Part shown: positions 19,316-28,180 of the stretch, piece after piece | Layout: every line of letters starts with the position of its first letter | Position numbering within the stretch: the stretch's first letter is position 1 | The notes under the pieces: generated by a model | The model's input: the letters and a program-made list of their open reading frames with translations, nothing else | Told to the model about the DNA's origin: nothing | The model's database searches: none | Made by a program: the position numbers and the translations under genes | Origin: a bacterium SCSIO 12827 | GTDB lineage: Bacteria > Pseudomonadota > Alphaproteobacteria > Rhodospirillales > Casp-alpha2 | Assembly (NCBI GenBank): GCA_024397995.1 | Contig: CP073746.1 | Span: 124,001 to 188,000 of the forward strand | Direction of reading: 5' to 3' | Length of the DNA: 64,000 nucleotides

Positions 19316-21051
19316 GCCAGCCCGTTGAAATCGTCCAGCAGTGTCGCGATGCGGCCCGGGTCGACCTGGCCCATGATGGCGTCGGCGCGGCGCGTGGCGG
19401 CGGCGATGTCCATCTCGCGGATGCGCTGTTTCACCAGCGGAATGTTGGCCGGCACCATGGACAGCTCGCGCAGGCCCAGGCCCAACAGCAGGGGGGCGTA
19501 GCGCGGATCGCCCGCGATTTCGCCGCAGAGTGAGATCGGGATGCGCGCGCGCAGCGCCGCACTGGTCGCGAACTGGATCAGGCGCAGCACCGCCGGGTGG
19601 AGCGAGTCGAACAGATGCGCCACGTGCTCGTTGGTGCGGTCCGTGGCCAGCGTGTACATGGTCAGGTCGTTGGAGCCGATGGCGAAGAAGTCCGACACCT
19701 GGGCGAGGGCATCGGCGGCCAGCGCCGCCGCCGGCACCTCGATCATCACCCCCAGGGGCGGCAGGGGGTTGGGCACCTTCTGCTTGCGGCGCTTGAGCTT
19801 CTGCGCGGCCCGATTGAGGGCATCCCGCGTCTGGCGCACTTCCGATACGGTGGACACCATGGGCAACAGAATCCGCACGGGACCGTGGCAGGCGGCGCGC
19901 AGGATCGCGGTCAATTGCGCGTCCATGGTTTTGGTGTGCTTCAGGGACAGGCGGATCCCGCGCAGGCCCAGCGCCGATGCCGCCGCCTCACCAAGGTCGC
20001 CCAACAATCCCTGAGCCGGTTTCTCCCCACCCACATCGAGGGTGCGGATGGTCACCGGTTTGCCGTCCATGGCGTCGACGATTTCCTTGAGGGCGACGTA
20101 TTGCTCTTCCTCGGTCGGCGTGTCGTCGCGGCTCATATAAAGGAATTCCGTGCGCAGCAGGCCGATCCCGGCGGCCCCGTTGCGCTTGACCATTTCAAGC
20201 TCGATGGGCAGTTCCAGGTTGGCGGACAGCGCCACGGTCACGTTGTCGCGGGTGACGGCGGGCACGGTGCGCATATGGCCCAGGCGTTCGGCGACTTTCC
20301 GGGCGTCGACCTTAAGCTGTTCGTAGACGCCCAGTGTGCGTGCCGTCGGATTGACGATGATCGTGCCGCGGGTGCCGTCGATGATGACCTTGGCGCCCGT
20401 GCTTACCGCATCGGCCAAGTCTGGCACGCCGAGCACGAGAGGTATGCCCAGCGCCCTCGCCATGATCGCGGCGTGCCCCTCGGCCCCGCCGAGCGCCGTC
20501 GCGGCACCCGCGATGCGGGCCGGGTCCAGCTGCGCCGTGTCGGCGGGCGACAACTGGTCGGCGATGATGATCGCCCCCGACGCAGCTTGGCTGAACGGCT
20601 TCAACGGTTCGCGCATGAGATTGCGGATGATGCGGTTGCCGACGTCGCGAACGTCTTCGACCCGGGCCGCGATATAGGCGTTGTCCATGGCCTGGAAGGC
20701 GTGAATGATGCCGGTCAGGGTCTTCTGCACCGCCGCCTCGGCGTTCAGGCCCTTGCCCTGGATCAGGTCGTGGGCGCCGCGCACTAGGCGCGAATCCTCC
20801 AGCATCTGCAGATAGGCGTCGAACAGGAAATGCATTTCCTGGGTGACGGTGTCCTTCTGGGCCTGGGCCTTGAGGCGCTTGATCTGGCGGCGGGCCAGGA
20901 TCACGGCGGCGGTCAGGCGCTTGGCCTCGGCCGGCCGGCCCTTCTTGGCGACGTGGCGTTCGGGAACTTCGAGCGTGCCGGCTTCGCGCACATGGGCGGG
21001 GCCGACGGCAATGCCGGGCGAGACGCCCATTCCCTCGAAACGTTTTTCCAT
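19312..21051 (-). CDS. ptsI: Phosphoenolpyruvate-protein phosphotransferase (PTS enzyme I)
   Basis: This enzyme takes phosphate from PEP and passes it to HPr. It begins directly with the EI fold (GMGVSPGIAVGPAHV), without the GAF domain of PtsP. The phosphorylated His is in GGAEGHAAIMARALGIP, near residue 193; the usual residues before the His are T-S or T-A, here E-G. The PEP-binding part has LLRTEFLYM, IRTLDVGG, GSNDLTMYTLATDR and the active Cys in SLCGEIAGD. I chose the ATG at 21051, which has GAGGGG 4 bases before it, over one at 21063. It follows HPr by 22 bases. Confidence 0.93.
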   Translation of the reverse strand: MEKRFEGMGVSPGIAVGPAHVREAGTLEVPERHVAKKGRPAEAKRLTAAVILARRQIKRLKAQAQKDTVTQEMHFLFDAYLQMLEDSRLVRGAHDLIQGKGLNAEAAVQKTLTGIIHAFQAMDNAYIAARVEDVRDVGNRIIRNLMREPLKPFSQAASGAIIIADQLSPADTAQLDPARIAGAATALGGAEGHAAIMARALGIPLVLGVPDLADAVSTGAKVIIDGTRGTIIVNPTARTLGVYEQLKVDARKVAERLGHMRTVPAVTRDNVTVALSANLELPIELEMVKRNGAAGIGLLRTEFLYMSRDDTPTEEEQYVALKEIVDAMDGKPVTIRTLDVGGEKPAQGLLGDLGEAAASALGLRGIRLSLKHTKTMDAQLTAILRAACHGPVRILLPMVSTVSEVRQTRDALNRAAQKLKRRKQKVPNPLPPLGVMIEVPAAALAADALAQVSDFFAIGSNDLTMYTLATDRTNEHVAHLFDSLHPAVLRLIQFATSAALRARIPISLCGEIAGDPRYAPLLLGLGLRELSMVPANIPLVKQRIREMDIAAATRRADAIMGQVDPGRIATLLDDFNGLA

Positions 21052-21073
21052 GTTCCCCCTCATGTCACGGGCG

Positions 21074-21367
21074 TCACTTGCCCGGCGCCGGGGTGTCCGA
21101 CAGTTCCTCGTCGAAGCCGTCCTCGACCAGCGCGGCCAGGGCTTCCAGCGCGGCCCCGCAGCCGTCGCCGTCGCAGGCGATTTCGATCTCCGTACCTGGG
21201 GCGGCGGCCAGCATCATCAATCCCATGATCGATCGCCCGCCCACGGTCTGGCCGTCCTTGGAGACCAGAACCTCGGCCTTGAACTCACCCGCCAGCTTGG
21301 CGAACTTGGCGGCCGCACGGGCGTGCAGGCCGCGCATGTTGACGATGGTGACGGTACGCGACGGCAT
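21074..21367 (-). CDS. ptsH: Phosphocarrier protein HPr
   Basis: A 97-residue HPr. The phosphorylated His is H15 in MRGLHARAAAKF, and the regulatory Ser is S46 in GRSIMGLMML, the expected target of HprK encoded in the same operon. A C-terminal extension ends GFDEELSDTPAPGK. It passes phosphate from EI to the EIIA next to it. The start has GGGGA in front. Confidence 0.95.
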   Translation of the reverse strand: MPSRTVTIVNMRGLHARAAAKFAKLAGEFKAEVLVSKDGQTVGGRSIMGLMMLAAAPGTEIEIACDGDGCGAALEALAALVEDGFDEELSDTPAPGK

Positions 21368-21388
21368 ATAAATCCCCAGCGCCTGGCG

Positions 21389-21805
21389 CTAGCGCGCTTC
21401 CTGGGTCAGCAGGTGCGAGGCGATGTTGATGTATTTGCGGCCCGCTTCCTGGGCCGCCTCGACGGCCTTGGCCAGGGGTTCGGTTTTGCGCACGCTGGCC
21501 AGCTTGACCAGCATCGGCAGGTTGATTCCGGCGATCACCTCGACATTGGCGCGATCCAGGATGGAAATCGCCAGGTTCGACGGCGTGCCGCCGAACATGT
21601 CGGTCAGCACCACCACGCCTTCGCCCGAATCGACCTGTTCGACCCGCTCCATGATTTCGGCGCGGCGTTCTTCCATGTCGTCCTCGGGCCCGATGCACAC
21701 GGCGGCCACGTCGGGTTGCGGCCCGACCACGTGTTCCAGGGCGGAAATCATTTCCGTCGCCAGATTGCCGTGGGTTACGACGACCAATCCGATCATGACA
21801 GGCAT
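21389..21805 (-). CDS. PTS mannose-type EIIA domain protein
   Basis: A 138-residue single-domain EIIA of the mannose class with the phosphorylated His in VVVTHGNLA (H12) and the conserved LTDMFGGTPSNLA. In alphaproteobacteria such stand-alone EIIA proteins are signalling parts of an incomplete PTS, without EIIB or EIIC for sugar uptake. None is seen in this window. A second Met, 3 codons in, is an alternative start. Confidence 0.92.
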   Translation of the reverse strand: MPVMIGLVVVTHGNLATEMISALEHVVGPQPDVAAVCIGPEDDMEERRAEIMERVEQVDSGEGVVVLTDMFGGTPSNLAISILDRANVEVIAGINLPMLVKLASVRKTEPLAKAVEAAQEAGRKYINIASHLLTQEAR

Positions 21806-21907
21806 TCCATCATTCGAGTGTGTCCCTCAAGAAGTAGCGGCTCCCCGGCCCGGCGGCTTATTTGGTCCGCTTCGGTATCTTTCCGGAAAGGGATATTGGT
21901 ACGAATT

Positions 21908-22795
21908 TCATCGTTTGTCCAAGTCGCGATGGCGCACCCGCGCCTTTTCTCCCTGGCTGTCCAGCCAAGCGCCCAGGCGCTCGGCAACATAGACGGAGCG
22001 ATGACGCCCGCCGGTGCAGCCGATGGCGATGGTCAGATAACTTTTTCCCTCGGCCGCATAGCGCGGCAGCAGCGGCCCCAACAGGGCCGTCAGGTGGCTG
22101 AAAAATTCGTCGAACCCGGGATCCCCCGCGACATGCAGGCCGACTTTTTCGTCCAGGCCGGTCAGGGGCCGCAGGTCCAGGTCGTAATGGGGGTTCTTCA
22201 GGAACCGCACGTCAAACACCAGGTCGGCGTCGCGCGGCACGCCGTTTTTGTAGGAAAAGGAGACCACGAACACAGGCAGGCCCGGGTCGCTCTGAACGGC
22301 GAAATGGTCTTCCATGGCCGCCTTCTGGGCGCCCAGCGACATGTCGGAGGTATCCATCACCACGTCGGCCTGTTCGCGCACGGGGGCCAGAAGGGTGCGT
22401 TCCTGGCGGATGCCGTCGGCCACGGGCCGGTCGATGGCCAGCGGATGACGGCGTCGGGTTTCGGCATAGCGGCGGGTCAGCACCTGATCGTCGCAGTCCA
22501 TGAACAGGACCTTCACGTCGACATCGGCGCGCGCGCGCAGTTCCGCGACCTGTTCCAAGAATGCCTCGGCACCGAACTCGCGGGTGCGGATGTCGACGCC
22601 GGCGGCGATGGGATGGGGAAACGCCCCGGGGGCGACCAGCCGGCCCATCAATGACAGCGGCAGGTTGTCGACGGCCTCGAACCCCATGTCCTCAAGCGCC
22701 TTGAGGGCCGATGACTTGCCGGCCCCCGATACCCCGGTGACCAGCACCAGCGGCAGTTTCCCGGTCGGCGGCGCCTGTTCGTTGCCGGGCGTCAT
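21908..22795 (-). CDS. rapZ: RNase adapter / P-loop nucleotide-binding protein RapZ
   Basis: A 295-residue RapZ/YvcJ protein. Walker A is GVSGAGKSSALKALEDMG, followed by VDNLP; the C-terminal domain has IGCTGGRHRSVYVAERL. In Enterobacteria RapZ directs RNase E to the GlmZ small RNA and senses glucosamine-6-phosphate; the role in alphaproteobacteria is less certain. The start overlaps the hprK stop as ATGA (22792-22795). A 102-base gap separates it from the EIIA gene. Confidence 0.95.
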   Translation of the reverse strand: MTPGNEQAPPTGKLPLVLVTGVSGAGKSSALKALEDMGFEAVDNLPLSLMGRLVAPGAFPHPIAAGVDIRTREFGAEAFLEQVAELRARADVDVKVLFMDCDDQVLTRRYAETRRRHPLAIDRPVADGIRQERTLLAPVREQADVVMDTSDMSLGAQKAAMEDHFAVQSDPGLPVFVVSFSYKNGVPRDADLVFDVRFLKNPHYDLDLRPLTGLDEKVGLHVAGDPGFDEFFSHLTALLGPLLPRYAAEGKSYLTIAIGCTGGRHRSVYVAERLGAWLDSQGEKARVRHRDLDKR

Positions 22796-23286
22796 GAGTG
22801 TTCTCCGATGCGGCCCGCGATGATATCGGTGTCACCGTCCACCGCTTCCCAGGGCAGACGGCGCAGCGCCAGTCGGATCTTGGCGGGGGCCGAGGCTTCG
22901 AACGGGGCCAGCCGGATGAAGGAAATGTCCAGGTCCAGGATCGGGGTCGTCACGACTTCGGGCAGGCGCTCGACCAAAGGCGGAGCGACCAAGTCGCAGA
23001 CCAGGGCGATGGGGGCTTCGTCCAGGGCCTTCATGGGCATGATGCCGACGCCGCGTACTTCCAACAGGCCCTTGAGAGGCCCAGGGGCCCGCGCCCAGAC
23101 GCGCCCGGTGCGCAGGCTGAGGTCGACCCGATCGTCGGCGACCAGGCGGGGGCCGTCGGCACCGCCCCCGTCGATCAGGCGCAGCGCCAGATCCGACTTG
23201 CCCGCCCCTGACGGGCCGCGCAGCAGGACGCCCGCGCCGCCGATGGCGACGCAGGTGGCATGGACTTGTTCATGAACCATCCGCAT
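22792..23286 (-). CDS. hprK: HPr kinase/phosphorylase, short alphaproteobacterial type
   Basis: It phosphorylates and dephosphorylates HPr at its Ser. Only the kinase domain is present, as usual in alphaproteobacteria. The P-loop is GPSGAGKSDLALRLI, then ADDRVDL, and the signature VRGVGIMPM. The start is uncertain: ATGs at 23286 and 23280 give 164 or 162 residues and fit the family, but neither has a good ribosome site. The frame is open to 23466. It is normally next to chvG; here two plus-strand genes separate them. Confidence 0.9.
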   Translation of the reverse strand: MRMVHEQVHATCVAIGGAGVLLRGPSGAGKSDLALRLIDGGGADGPRLVADDRVDLSLRTGRVWARAPGPLKGLLEVRGVGIMPMKALDEAPIALVCDLVAPPLVERLPEVVTTPILDLDISFIRLAPFEASAPAKIRLALRRLPWEAVDGDTDIIAGRIGEHS

Positions 23287-23516
23287 AAGCGGGGAGGTTG
23301 GAATGGCTTGCCGGTCCTGTCCAGCCAATTCTTGAGACTTAAAAAGACCCATCGGCGCTATCGGTACATTTTCTTGTCCCGGTTTTTTGCAAACCGCCCG
23401 CGCGTGGGGAAAATTCACAAGGCCCCCCGTGGACGGGGCCGTTTCGCTGCGCCATGCTGCGCGCAAGCGGGGGCATCGCAGAACCTCACGGGAGGACAGA
23501 TCACAGGGATTTCGAA

Positions 23517-24296
23517 TTGAAGGGCAAGACCGCCTTCGTCACCGGCGGCTCGCGCGGCATCGGCCGCGCCATCGCGCTGACCCTGGCCGAACAGGGGGCC
23601 AATATCGCGCTGTGCGGACGCACGGCGGACAGCCTGGAGGCGACGGCGGCGGACATCCGCGAACTTGGGGTCGAAGCCTGGCCGTTCCAGGCCGACGTGT
23701 CGAAGCTGGAGGATGTGGAAAAATTCGCCGACCAGGCCCTGGCCGCCGCCGGCGGGATCGACATCCTGGTGAATAACGCCGTGACTTCGACCGCGGCCCC
23801 CTTTGATGAGCAGACGGACGAACTGTTCCGCTACCACATCGACGTCAAGCTGATGGCCTATATCCGCCTGGCGCGGATTCTGTTGCCGCGCATGGAGGCA
23901 AAGGGCTGGGGCCGCATCGTCAACATCGGCGGCATGACGGCGCGCATCGTCGCCCCCCTGCGGGTGACCAACGGCGTGGTCAACGCCGGTGTGGCCAACT
24001 TTACCAAGCAATTGGCGACCCGCGCGGCCAAGGGCGGGGTGACCATCAACTGCGTGCATCCCGGCTTCACGGCGACGGAACGGGTCATGCAGATTTTCCA
24101 GCGCGAAGCCAATGACGCGGGCATCAGCCTGAAAGACGCCATGGCCAAGCGGGAGCAGGAAATTCCCATGGGCCGGCTGGTCGCGCCCGAGGACATGGCC
24201 AATGCGGTCTTGTTCTTCTGCTCGCCCATGGCGGGGATGGTTACCGGCCAATGCATCGCGGTCGACGGCGGCTCCGGCGAATCGGTTAATTACTGA
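23517..24296 (+). CDS. SDR-fold protein lacking the usual catalytic Ser-Tyr-Lys
   Basis: A 259-residue short-chain dehydrogenase/reductase fold. The NAD(P) motif TGGSRGIG and NNAVTS after the fourth strand are intact. In the segment from RIVNIGGMTARIVAPL to TNGVVNAGVANFTK, alignment by eye puts Gly at the Ser position and Asn at both the Tyr and Lys positions of YxxxK. The protein may bind nucleotide without ordinary SDR catalysis, or use other residues. I chose the TTG at 23517, preceded by AGGGA; the frame opens further upstream at 23454. It is followed 28 bases later by a methyltransferase gene. Confidence 0.8.
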   Translation: MKGKTAFVTGGSRGIGRAIALTLAEQGANIALCGRTADSLEATAADIRELGVEAWPFQADVSKLEDVEKFADQALAAAGGIDILVNNAVTSTAAPFDEQTDELFRYHIDVKLMAYIRLARILLPRMEAKGWGRIVNIGGMTARIVAPLRVTNGVVNAGVANFTKQLATRAAKGGVTINCVHPGFTATERVMQIFQREANDAGISLKDAMAKREQEIPMGRLVAPEDMANAVLFFCSPMAGMVTGQCIAVDGGSGESVNY

Positions 24297-24324
24297 TCCG
24301 CCGTCTGGGGGTATAAGGGCGGCC

Positions 24325-25254
24325 ATGACCGCGAAATGCCCCGTCTGTTCCGGCCCCGGCGCCGTGATCCGCCACCTCGGCGCGGACGAGATCGCGCGCG
24401 GGCTCGACGCCGTGTTCGGGGCCGCCCCGCCCGCGGGGGCCGTGCCCGGCGACTACGACATCGTACGCTGCGCCGACTGCGCCCTGGTTTATGCGGACCC
24501 CATGTTGGCAGGGGGGGCGGCGTTCTACGACTGGCTGACCGGGTTCGCCAAGTACCACGCCCAAGGGCGCTGGGAATGGGCGCGGATCAAGGATGTGCTG
24601 GCGGCGGAGGCGCGGCCGCTGCGCCTGCTGGAGCTGGGCGCCGGGCAGGGCGATTTCCTGGAAACGCTGAAAGACCTGCCCCAGGTCACGGCCCAGGGCA
24701 TCGACCTGTCGGAAAGTTCGGTCAAGAAGGCGCAGGCGCGCGGGCTCGACGTGCGCCGCGACACCCTGGAACAGGTCATCACCAAGGCCGCGGGGTCTTA
24801 TGACGCCGTGGTGCTCAGCCATGTTTTGGAGCATGTCGCGACGCCGGGGGCCCTCATGGGGGCCGTGAAAAACCTATTGGCGCCGAAGGGCCGCATCCTG
24901 TTTTCCGTGCCCTATTCACCGATGAGCCGCGAATACCTGCATGACGACGTCATGAACCTGCCGCCCCATCACATGACGCGATGGAACATCCAGGCTCTCG
25001 GCGGCCTGGCGCGGGTGTTGGGGCTGGATCTGGAAACCTGGATGCCCAAGGCCAAGGCGCCCTGGAAACGGGCGCTCAAGCATACCTGCGATAAGGTACG
25101 GGGCGAAGGCCGGGTCCGCGGCCTCGCCCGCCTGCCGGTGGTGCTCGCCAACTGGGGCGAATTCCGCCGCATCCTGGCCGATCACCGAAACCGCGAACGG
25201 GTCGGTGGGCAGATGGCGGCGGACACCATCCTGGTCAGCCTGAAGAAGGCCTAG
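24325..25254 (+). CDS. Class I SAM-dependent methyltransferase with N-terminal zinc ribbon
   Basis: A 309-residue protein. The N-terminal part has CPVC (5-8) and CADC (49-52), a likely zinc-binding pair. The Rossmann methyltransferase domain follows, with the SAM motif LLELGAGQGDFLE, then VVLSHVLEHVATPG. The layout resembles C-methyltransferases and methyltransferases of surface-sugar clusters, but no such cluster is visible. The ATG at 24325 has AAGGG upstream. The stop overlaps the chvG stop by 4 bases tail to tail. Substrate unknown. Confidence 0.82.
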   Translation: MTAKCPVCSGPGAVIRHLGADEIARGLDAVFGAAPPAGAVPGDYDIVRCADCALVYADPMLAGGAAFYDWLTGFAKYHAQGRWEWARIKDVLAAEARPLRLLELGAGQGDFLETLKDLPQVTAQGIDLSESSVKKAQARGLDVRRDTLEQVITKAAGSYDAVVLSHVLEHVATPGALMGAVKNLLAPKGRILFSVPYSPMSREYLHDDVMNLPPHHMTRWNIQALGGLARVLGLDLETWMPKAKAPWKRALKHTCDKVRGEGRVRGLARLPVVLANWGEFRRILADHRNRERVGGQMAADTILVSLKKA

Positions 25255-26960
25255 GCGGCCGGCAGGCAGACCGTAAACCGGGCGCCCAGAACCTTGCCGT
25301 CCGCGCCGATGCGGTTGGACGCGCGGATGGTGCCGTCGTGGGCGTCGACGATCTGCTGCGAGATCGACAGGCCCAGGCCCGAATGGGTGCCGAATTTTTC
25401 CCCCTGCGGGCGTTCCGTGTAGAAGCGCTGAAAGATCGCCTCTTCCTTGCCGGGGGGGATGCCGGGGCCTTCGTCGTCGATGGTGACGACCGCGGCCTTG
25501 CGGTCGCGCGATGCGGTGATGCGGATGGCGCCGCCCGGTGGGCTGAAGGTCACGGCATTGGCGATCAGGTTGCGGAACACCTGGACCAGGCGGCCTTCCA
25601 TGCCCTGCACCGACAGTTTCTCGCCGTCCATGACTTCCAGCACCAGTTTCGGCCCCCCGTCCGCCGCCGTCGTCGCATGGACATCGGCCAGGGTCGACAG
25701 CATGCCGGCCAGATCGACCGGCTCGCGGTGTGAACGTGACAGTTCGGCATCCAGGCGGGATGCGTCGGAAATGTCGGAGATCAGCCGGTCCAGGCGGCCG
25801 ACGTCGTCCTGGATGATCGACATCAGCTTGCGTTGCTGGTCGATGTCCTTGATCCGGGCCGCGGTCTCGACCGCGCTGCGCAGGCTGGTCAGCGGGTTCT
25901 TGATCTCATGCGCCACGTCGGCGGCGAACCGCTCGATCGCATCCATGCGGGTCCAGAGCGCCGCCGTCATGCCGCGGAGCGCATGGGACAGATCGCCGAT
26001 TTCGTCGTTGCGGGTGGTGAAATCGGGGATTTCCTCTTCGCGGCTGTGGTCGCGTCGCACGCGGTCGGCGGCGGCAGCCAGACGCTTCACGGGGCGCGCG
26101 ATGGTGCGCGCCAGATAGATCGACAGGAACGTGGTGATGGCGATGGCGACGCCGAAGATCTTCAGGATATCCAGACGCACGTCCAGCAGCGCGTTGTCGA
26201 TGGTGGCCGACGGCTTGGTCAGCATCAGCGCCCCCAGGATGCGCTTGTAGCGCTGCACGGGCACGGCGACCGACAGCATCATGCTGTCCTGGGAATAGGC
26301 CCGCACGATCCGGCTGTCGTCGCCCATCAGGGCGGACATGACCTCGGGATAATCGGCCGCCGAAGGTTCCGGGATTTCCCGGTAATGGCTGAGCGGCAGG
26401 GTCCCCGGCAGCCAACGGGTGAGGCGGTCGTAGATGTCGAACACGGCGTCGGCCGTGCCGCCCTCGCCGGTGCCCGGCGGCGGCAGTTGTTCGACCTCCA
26501 CCGCCTGACGGGTCTTGCCGAAATAGCGCGAGTCGGCGGCCAGTTCGCCGGCCCGGTTGAACAGGCGGGCGCGGGTGCCCGTGGCCTCGACCAACCGGCG
26601 CAGCATCTGGTTGCGGATGTTGGTGGCGACCTGCTGTTCCGATGATTGGTCCAGATGCATGGCGCCTTCGGCCAGGGCCACGGCGAACAACTGCGCCTGG
26701 GTGCGCAAGGCCGACAGCTCGGCGCGGATCAGGCTTTGCCGGTAGTCGCCCAGGTACAGCACCCCGGCTACCAGGATCGACAGGGCGAGCATGTTGATGG
26801 CCAGGATATGAACGGAAATCGGCGAGATCAGGCGCCGCTTGCGCTGCCGCTCGCCGCTGCGCGGGGCGTCTTCCGCCGGCCCGGCGGACGCACTGCCGCC
26901 GCCCGCCGGGGACTCCGGCGCGGTCGGGCCGTCCTCAGGATGGGTTCCGTCCTTGGCCAT
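25251..26960 (-). CDS. chvG: Sensor histidine kinase ChvG/ExoS type
   Basis: A 569-residue inner-membrane kinase. It has a Pro/Gly-rich cytoplasmic start, a membrane segment near 50-70, a periplasmic sensor domain to about 262, a second membrane segment near 268-285, HAMP, and the HisKA box FAADVAHEIKNPL with H351. The ATPase follows (NLIANAVTF, DEGPGIP, GLGLSI). With ChvI it forms the acid/envelope-responsive system of alphaproteobacteria, which in rhizobia is kept inactive by ExoR; no exoR is in the window. I chose the ATG at 26960, preceded by AAGGGGG. A 58-base gap separates it from chvI. Confidence 0.92.
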   Translation of the reverse strand: MAKDGTHPEDGPTAPESPAGGGSASAGPAEDAPRSGERQRKRRLISPISVHILAINMLALSILVAGVLYLGDYRQSLIRAELSALRTQAQLFAVALAEGAMHLDQSSEQQVATNIRNQMLRRLVEATGTRARLFNRAGELAADSRYFGKTRQAVEVEQLPPPGTGEGGTADAVFDIYDRLTRWLPGTLPLSHYREIPEPSAADYPEVMSALMGDDSRIVRAYSQDSMMLSVAVPVQRYKRILGALMLTKPSATIDNALLDVRLDILKIFGVAIAITTFLSIYLARTIARPVKRLAAAADRVRRDHSREEEIPDFTTRNDEIGDLSHALRGMTAALWTRMDAIERFAADVAHEIKNPLTSLRSAVETAARIKDIDQQRKLMSIIQDDVGRLDRLISDISDASRLDAELSRSHREPVDLAGMLSTLADVHATTAADGGPKLVLEVMDGEKLSVQGMEGRLVQVFRNLIANAVTFSPPGGAIRITASRDRKAAVVTIDDEGPGIPPGKEEAIFQRFYTERPQGEKFGTHSGLGLSISQQIVDAHDGTIRASNRIGADGKVLGARFTVCLPAA

Positions 26961-27018
26961 GGGCCCCCTTAAGCCCCGGAACAGGGCGGCAAACGCGGCG
27001 ATCGGTGCTGCGTGCAAG

Positions 27019-27711
27019 CTATTCCGCCTTATAGCGGTAGCCGATGCCGTACAGCGTTTCGATCTCCGAAAATTCATTGTCCACGGCACGGAATTTGCGG
27101 CGCAGCCGCTTGATGTGACTGTCGATCGTTCGGTCGTCGACATAGATATTCTCGCCATAGGCGGCGTCAATCAACTGGTCGCGGTTTTTGACATGGCCGG
27201 GGCGGCGGGCCAGGGCCTCGACGATCAGGAATTCGGTGACCGTCAGGTTCACCTCCTTGCCCTTCCAGGTGCAAAGGTGGCGGGACGGGTCGAGCACCAA
27301 TTCACCCCGGCGCACCACGTCCTTGGAATCGGGCTCTTTGCCTTCCAGTTCCCGGCGGCGCAGCACGGCGCGGATGCGCTCGATCAACAGGCGCTGGGAA
27401 AACGGCTTCTTGATATAGTCGTCCCCCCCCATGCGCAGGCCGACGACTTCGTCGACCTCGTCGTCCTTGGAGGTCAGGAAGATCACCGGCAGGTTGTCGC
27501 GCTCGCGGATACGGGACAACAGCTCCATCCCGTCCATGCGCGGCATCTTGATGTCGAGCACGGCCAGGTCCACGGGCGCCCGGCCCAGGCCTTCCAGGGC
27601 TTCGGCCCCGTCGGAATAGGTGGTGACGTTGTAGCCTTCGGCCTCCAACGCCATGGACACGGAAGTCAGGATGTTTTGATCGTCGTCGACCAGGGCGATG
27701 GAACTGGGCAT
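27019..27711 (-). CDS. chvI: Response regulator ChvI type (OmpR family)
   Basis: A 230-residue regulator. The receiver domain has the acidic pair in VDDD, the phosphorylated D53 in [13 protein letters not shown], and KKPF. The OmpR-type winged helix is at about 130-230 ([41 protein letters not shown]). The ATG at 27711 has AAGGAG in front; the frame is open to 27813. The leader contains a large imperfect hairpin (27785-27832). Confidence 0.95.
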   Translation of the reverse strand: MPSSIALVDDDQNILTSVSMALEAEGYNVTTYSDGAEALEGLGRAPVDLAVLDIKMPRMDGMELLSRIRERDNLPVIFLTSKDDEVDEVVGLRMGGDDYIKKPFSQRLLIERIRAVLRRRELEGKEPDSKDVVRRGELVLDPSRHLCTWKGKEVNLTVTEFLIVEALARRPGHVKNRDQLIDAAYGENIYVDDRTIDSHIKRLRRKFRAVDNEFSEIETLYGIGYRYKAE

Positions 27712-27784
27712 GGAAATCTCCTTGCGGGTCGCCGGCGGGGGATCGGATGGCCCGCCGGGCGGCGAATGACGATATGCCGGATTT

Positions 27785-27832
27785 GCCATAAGGCCCCTCC
27801 GGCGGAAGGCCACTCTCGTCCGCCTTTATGGC
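27785..27832 (-). promoter_or_regulatory. Structured leader hairpin upstream of chvI
   Basis: On the minus strand, GCCATAA and TTATGGC form an outer 7-base stem and GGCGGA with TCCGCC an inner 6-base stem inside the same 48 bases. An internal loop and a one-base bulge lie between them. It sits about 75 bases before the chvI ATG and could affect translation or mRNA life. Weak promoter candidates (TTGGTC with TTAAAA) lie just upstream. No T-run follows the stem. Confidence 0.4.
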
Positions 27833-27915
27833 AGAATTTTAACGCGAATGGGGCGTGTTTGACCAATCCCAAGGGGGAAATAAGGCAAAACCGGCGACCG
27901 GGTGGCGGCATTCCG

Positions 27916-27944
27916 TTGACCATCGCCCTCCCCGTTCCTTATAG
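27916..27944 (+). promoter_or_regulatory. Promoter of the cobalamin riboswitch-cbtBA transcript
   Basis: TTGACC (27916-27921) and TTATAG (27939-27944) are separated by 17 bases. The predicted start of transcription, near 27951, coincides with the 5' edge of the riboswitch. Confidence 0.65.
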
Positions 27945-27949
27945 TCCGG

Positions 27950-28175
27950 CCAGGTGGTTCCCCGATCAAGGGCATGAGGCCCCGGGGCTAAGAGGGAACA
28001 CGAAACGGAGCAGACCCAATCCGGGGGCCCCCGAAACGTGGCTGCCCCCGCAACTGTGAGTGGCGAGTACCGTTCACCGTCGCGCCACTGGACGCCTGAT
28101 TCTTCCGCAAGGAAGGTGGGGTGCCCGGGAAGGCCGGACGGTACGACGACCCACAAGCCAGGAGACCTGCCACCT
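27950..28175 (+). ncRNA. Cobalamin (adenosylcobalamin-type) riboswitch
   Basis: The conserved B12 box AGCCAGGAGACCTGCC lies at 28156-28171. The 5' half has the typical GGTGGTTCC start and AAGAGGGAACACG; GCTGCCCCCGCAACTGTGA and GCGCCACTG, both core elements, follow in order. Cobalamin binding normally lowers expression of the downstream genes. Downstream lie cbtB and cbtA, known riboswitch-controlled cobalt-transport genes. The edges are approximate. Confidence 0.93.
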
Positions 28176-28180
28176 GTCAC

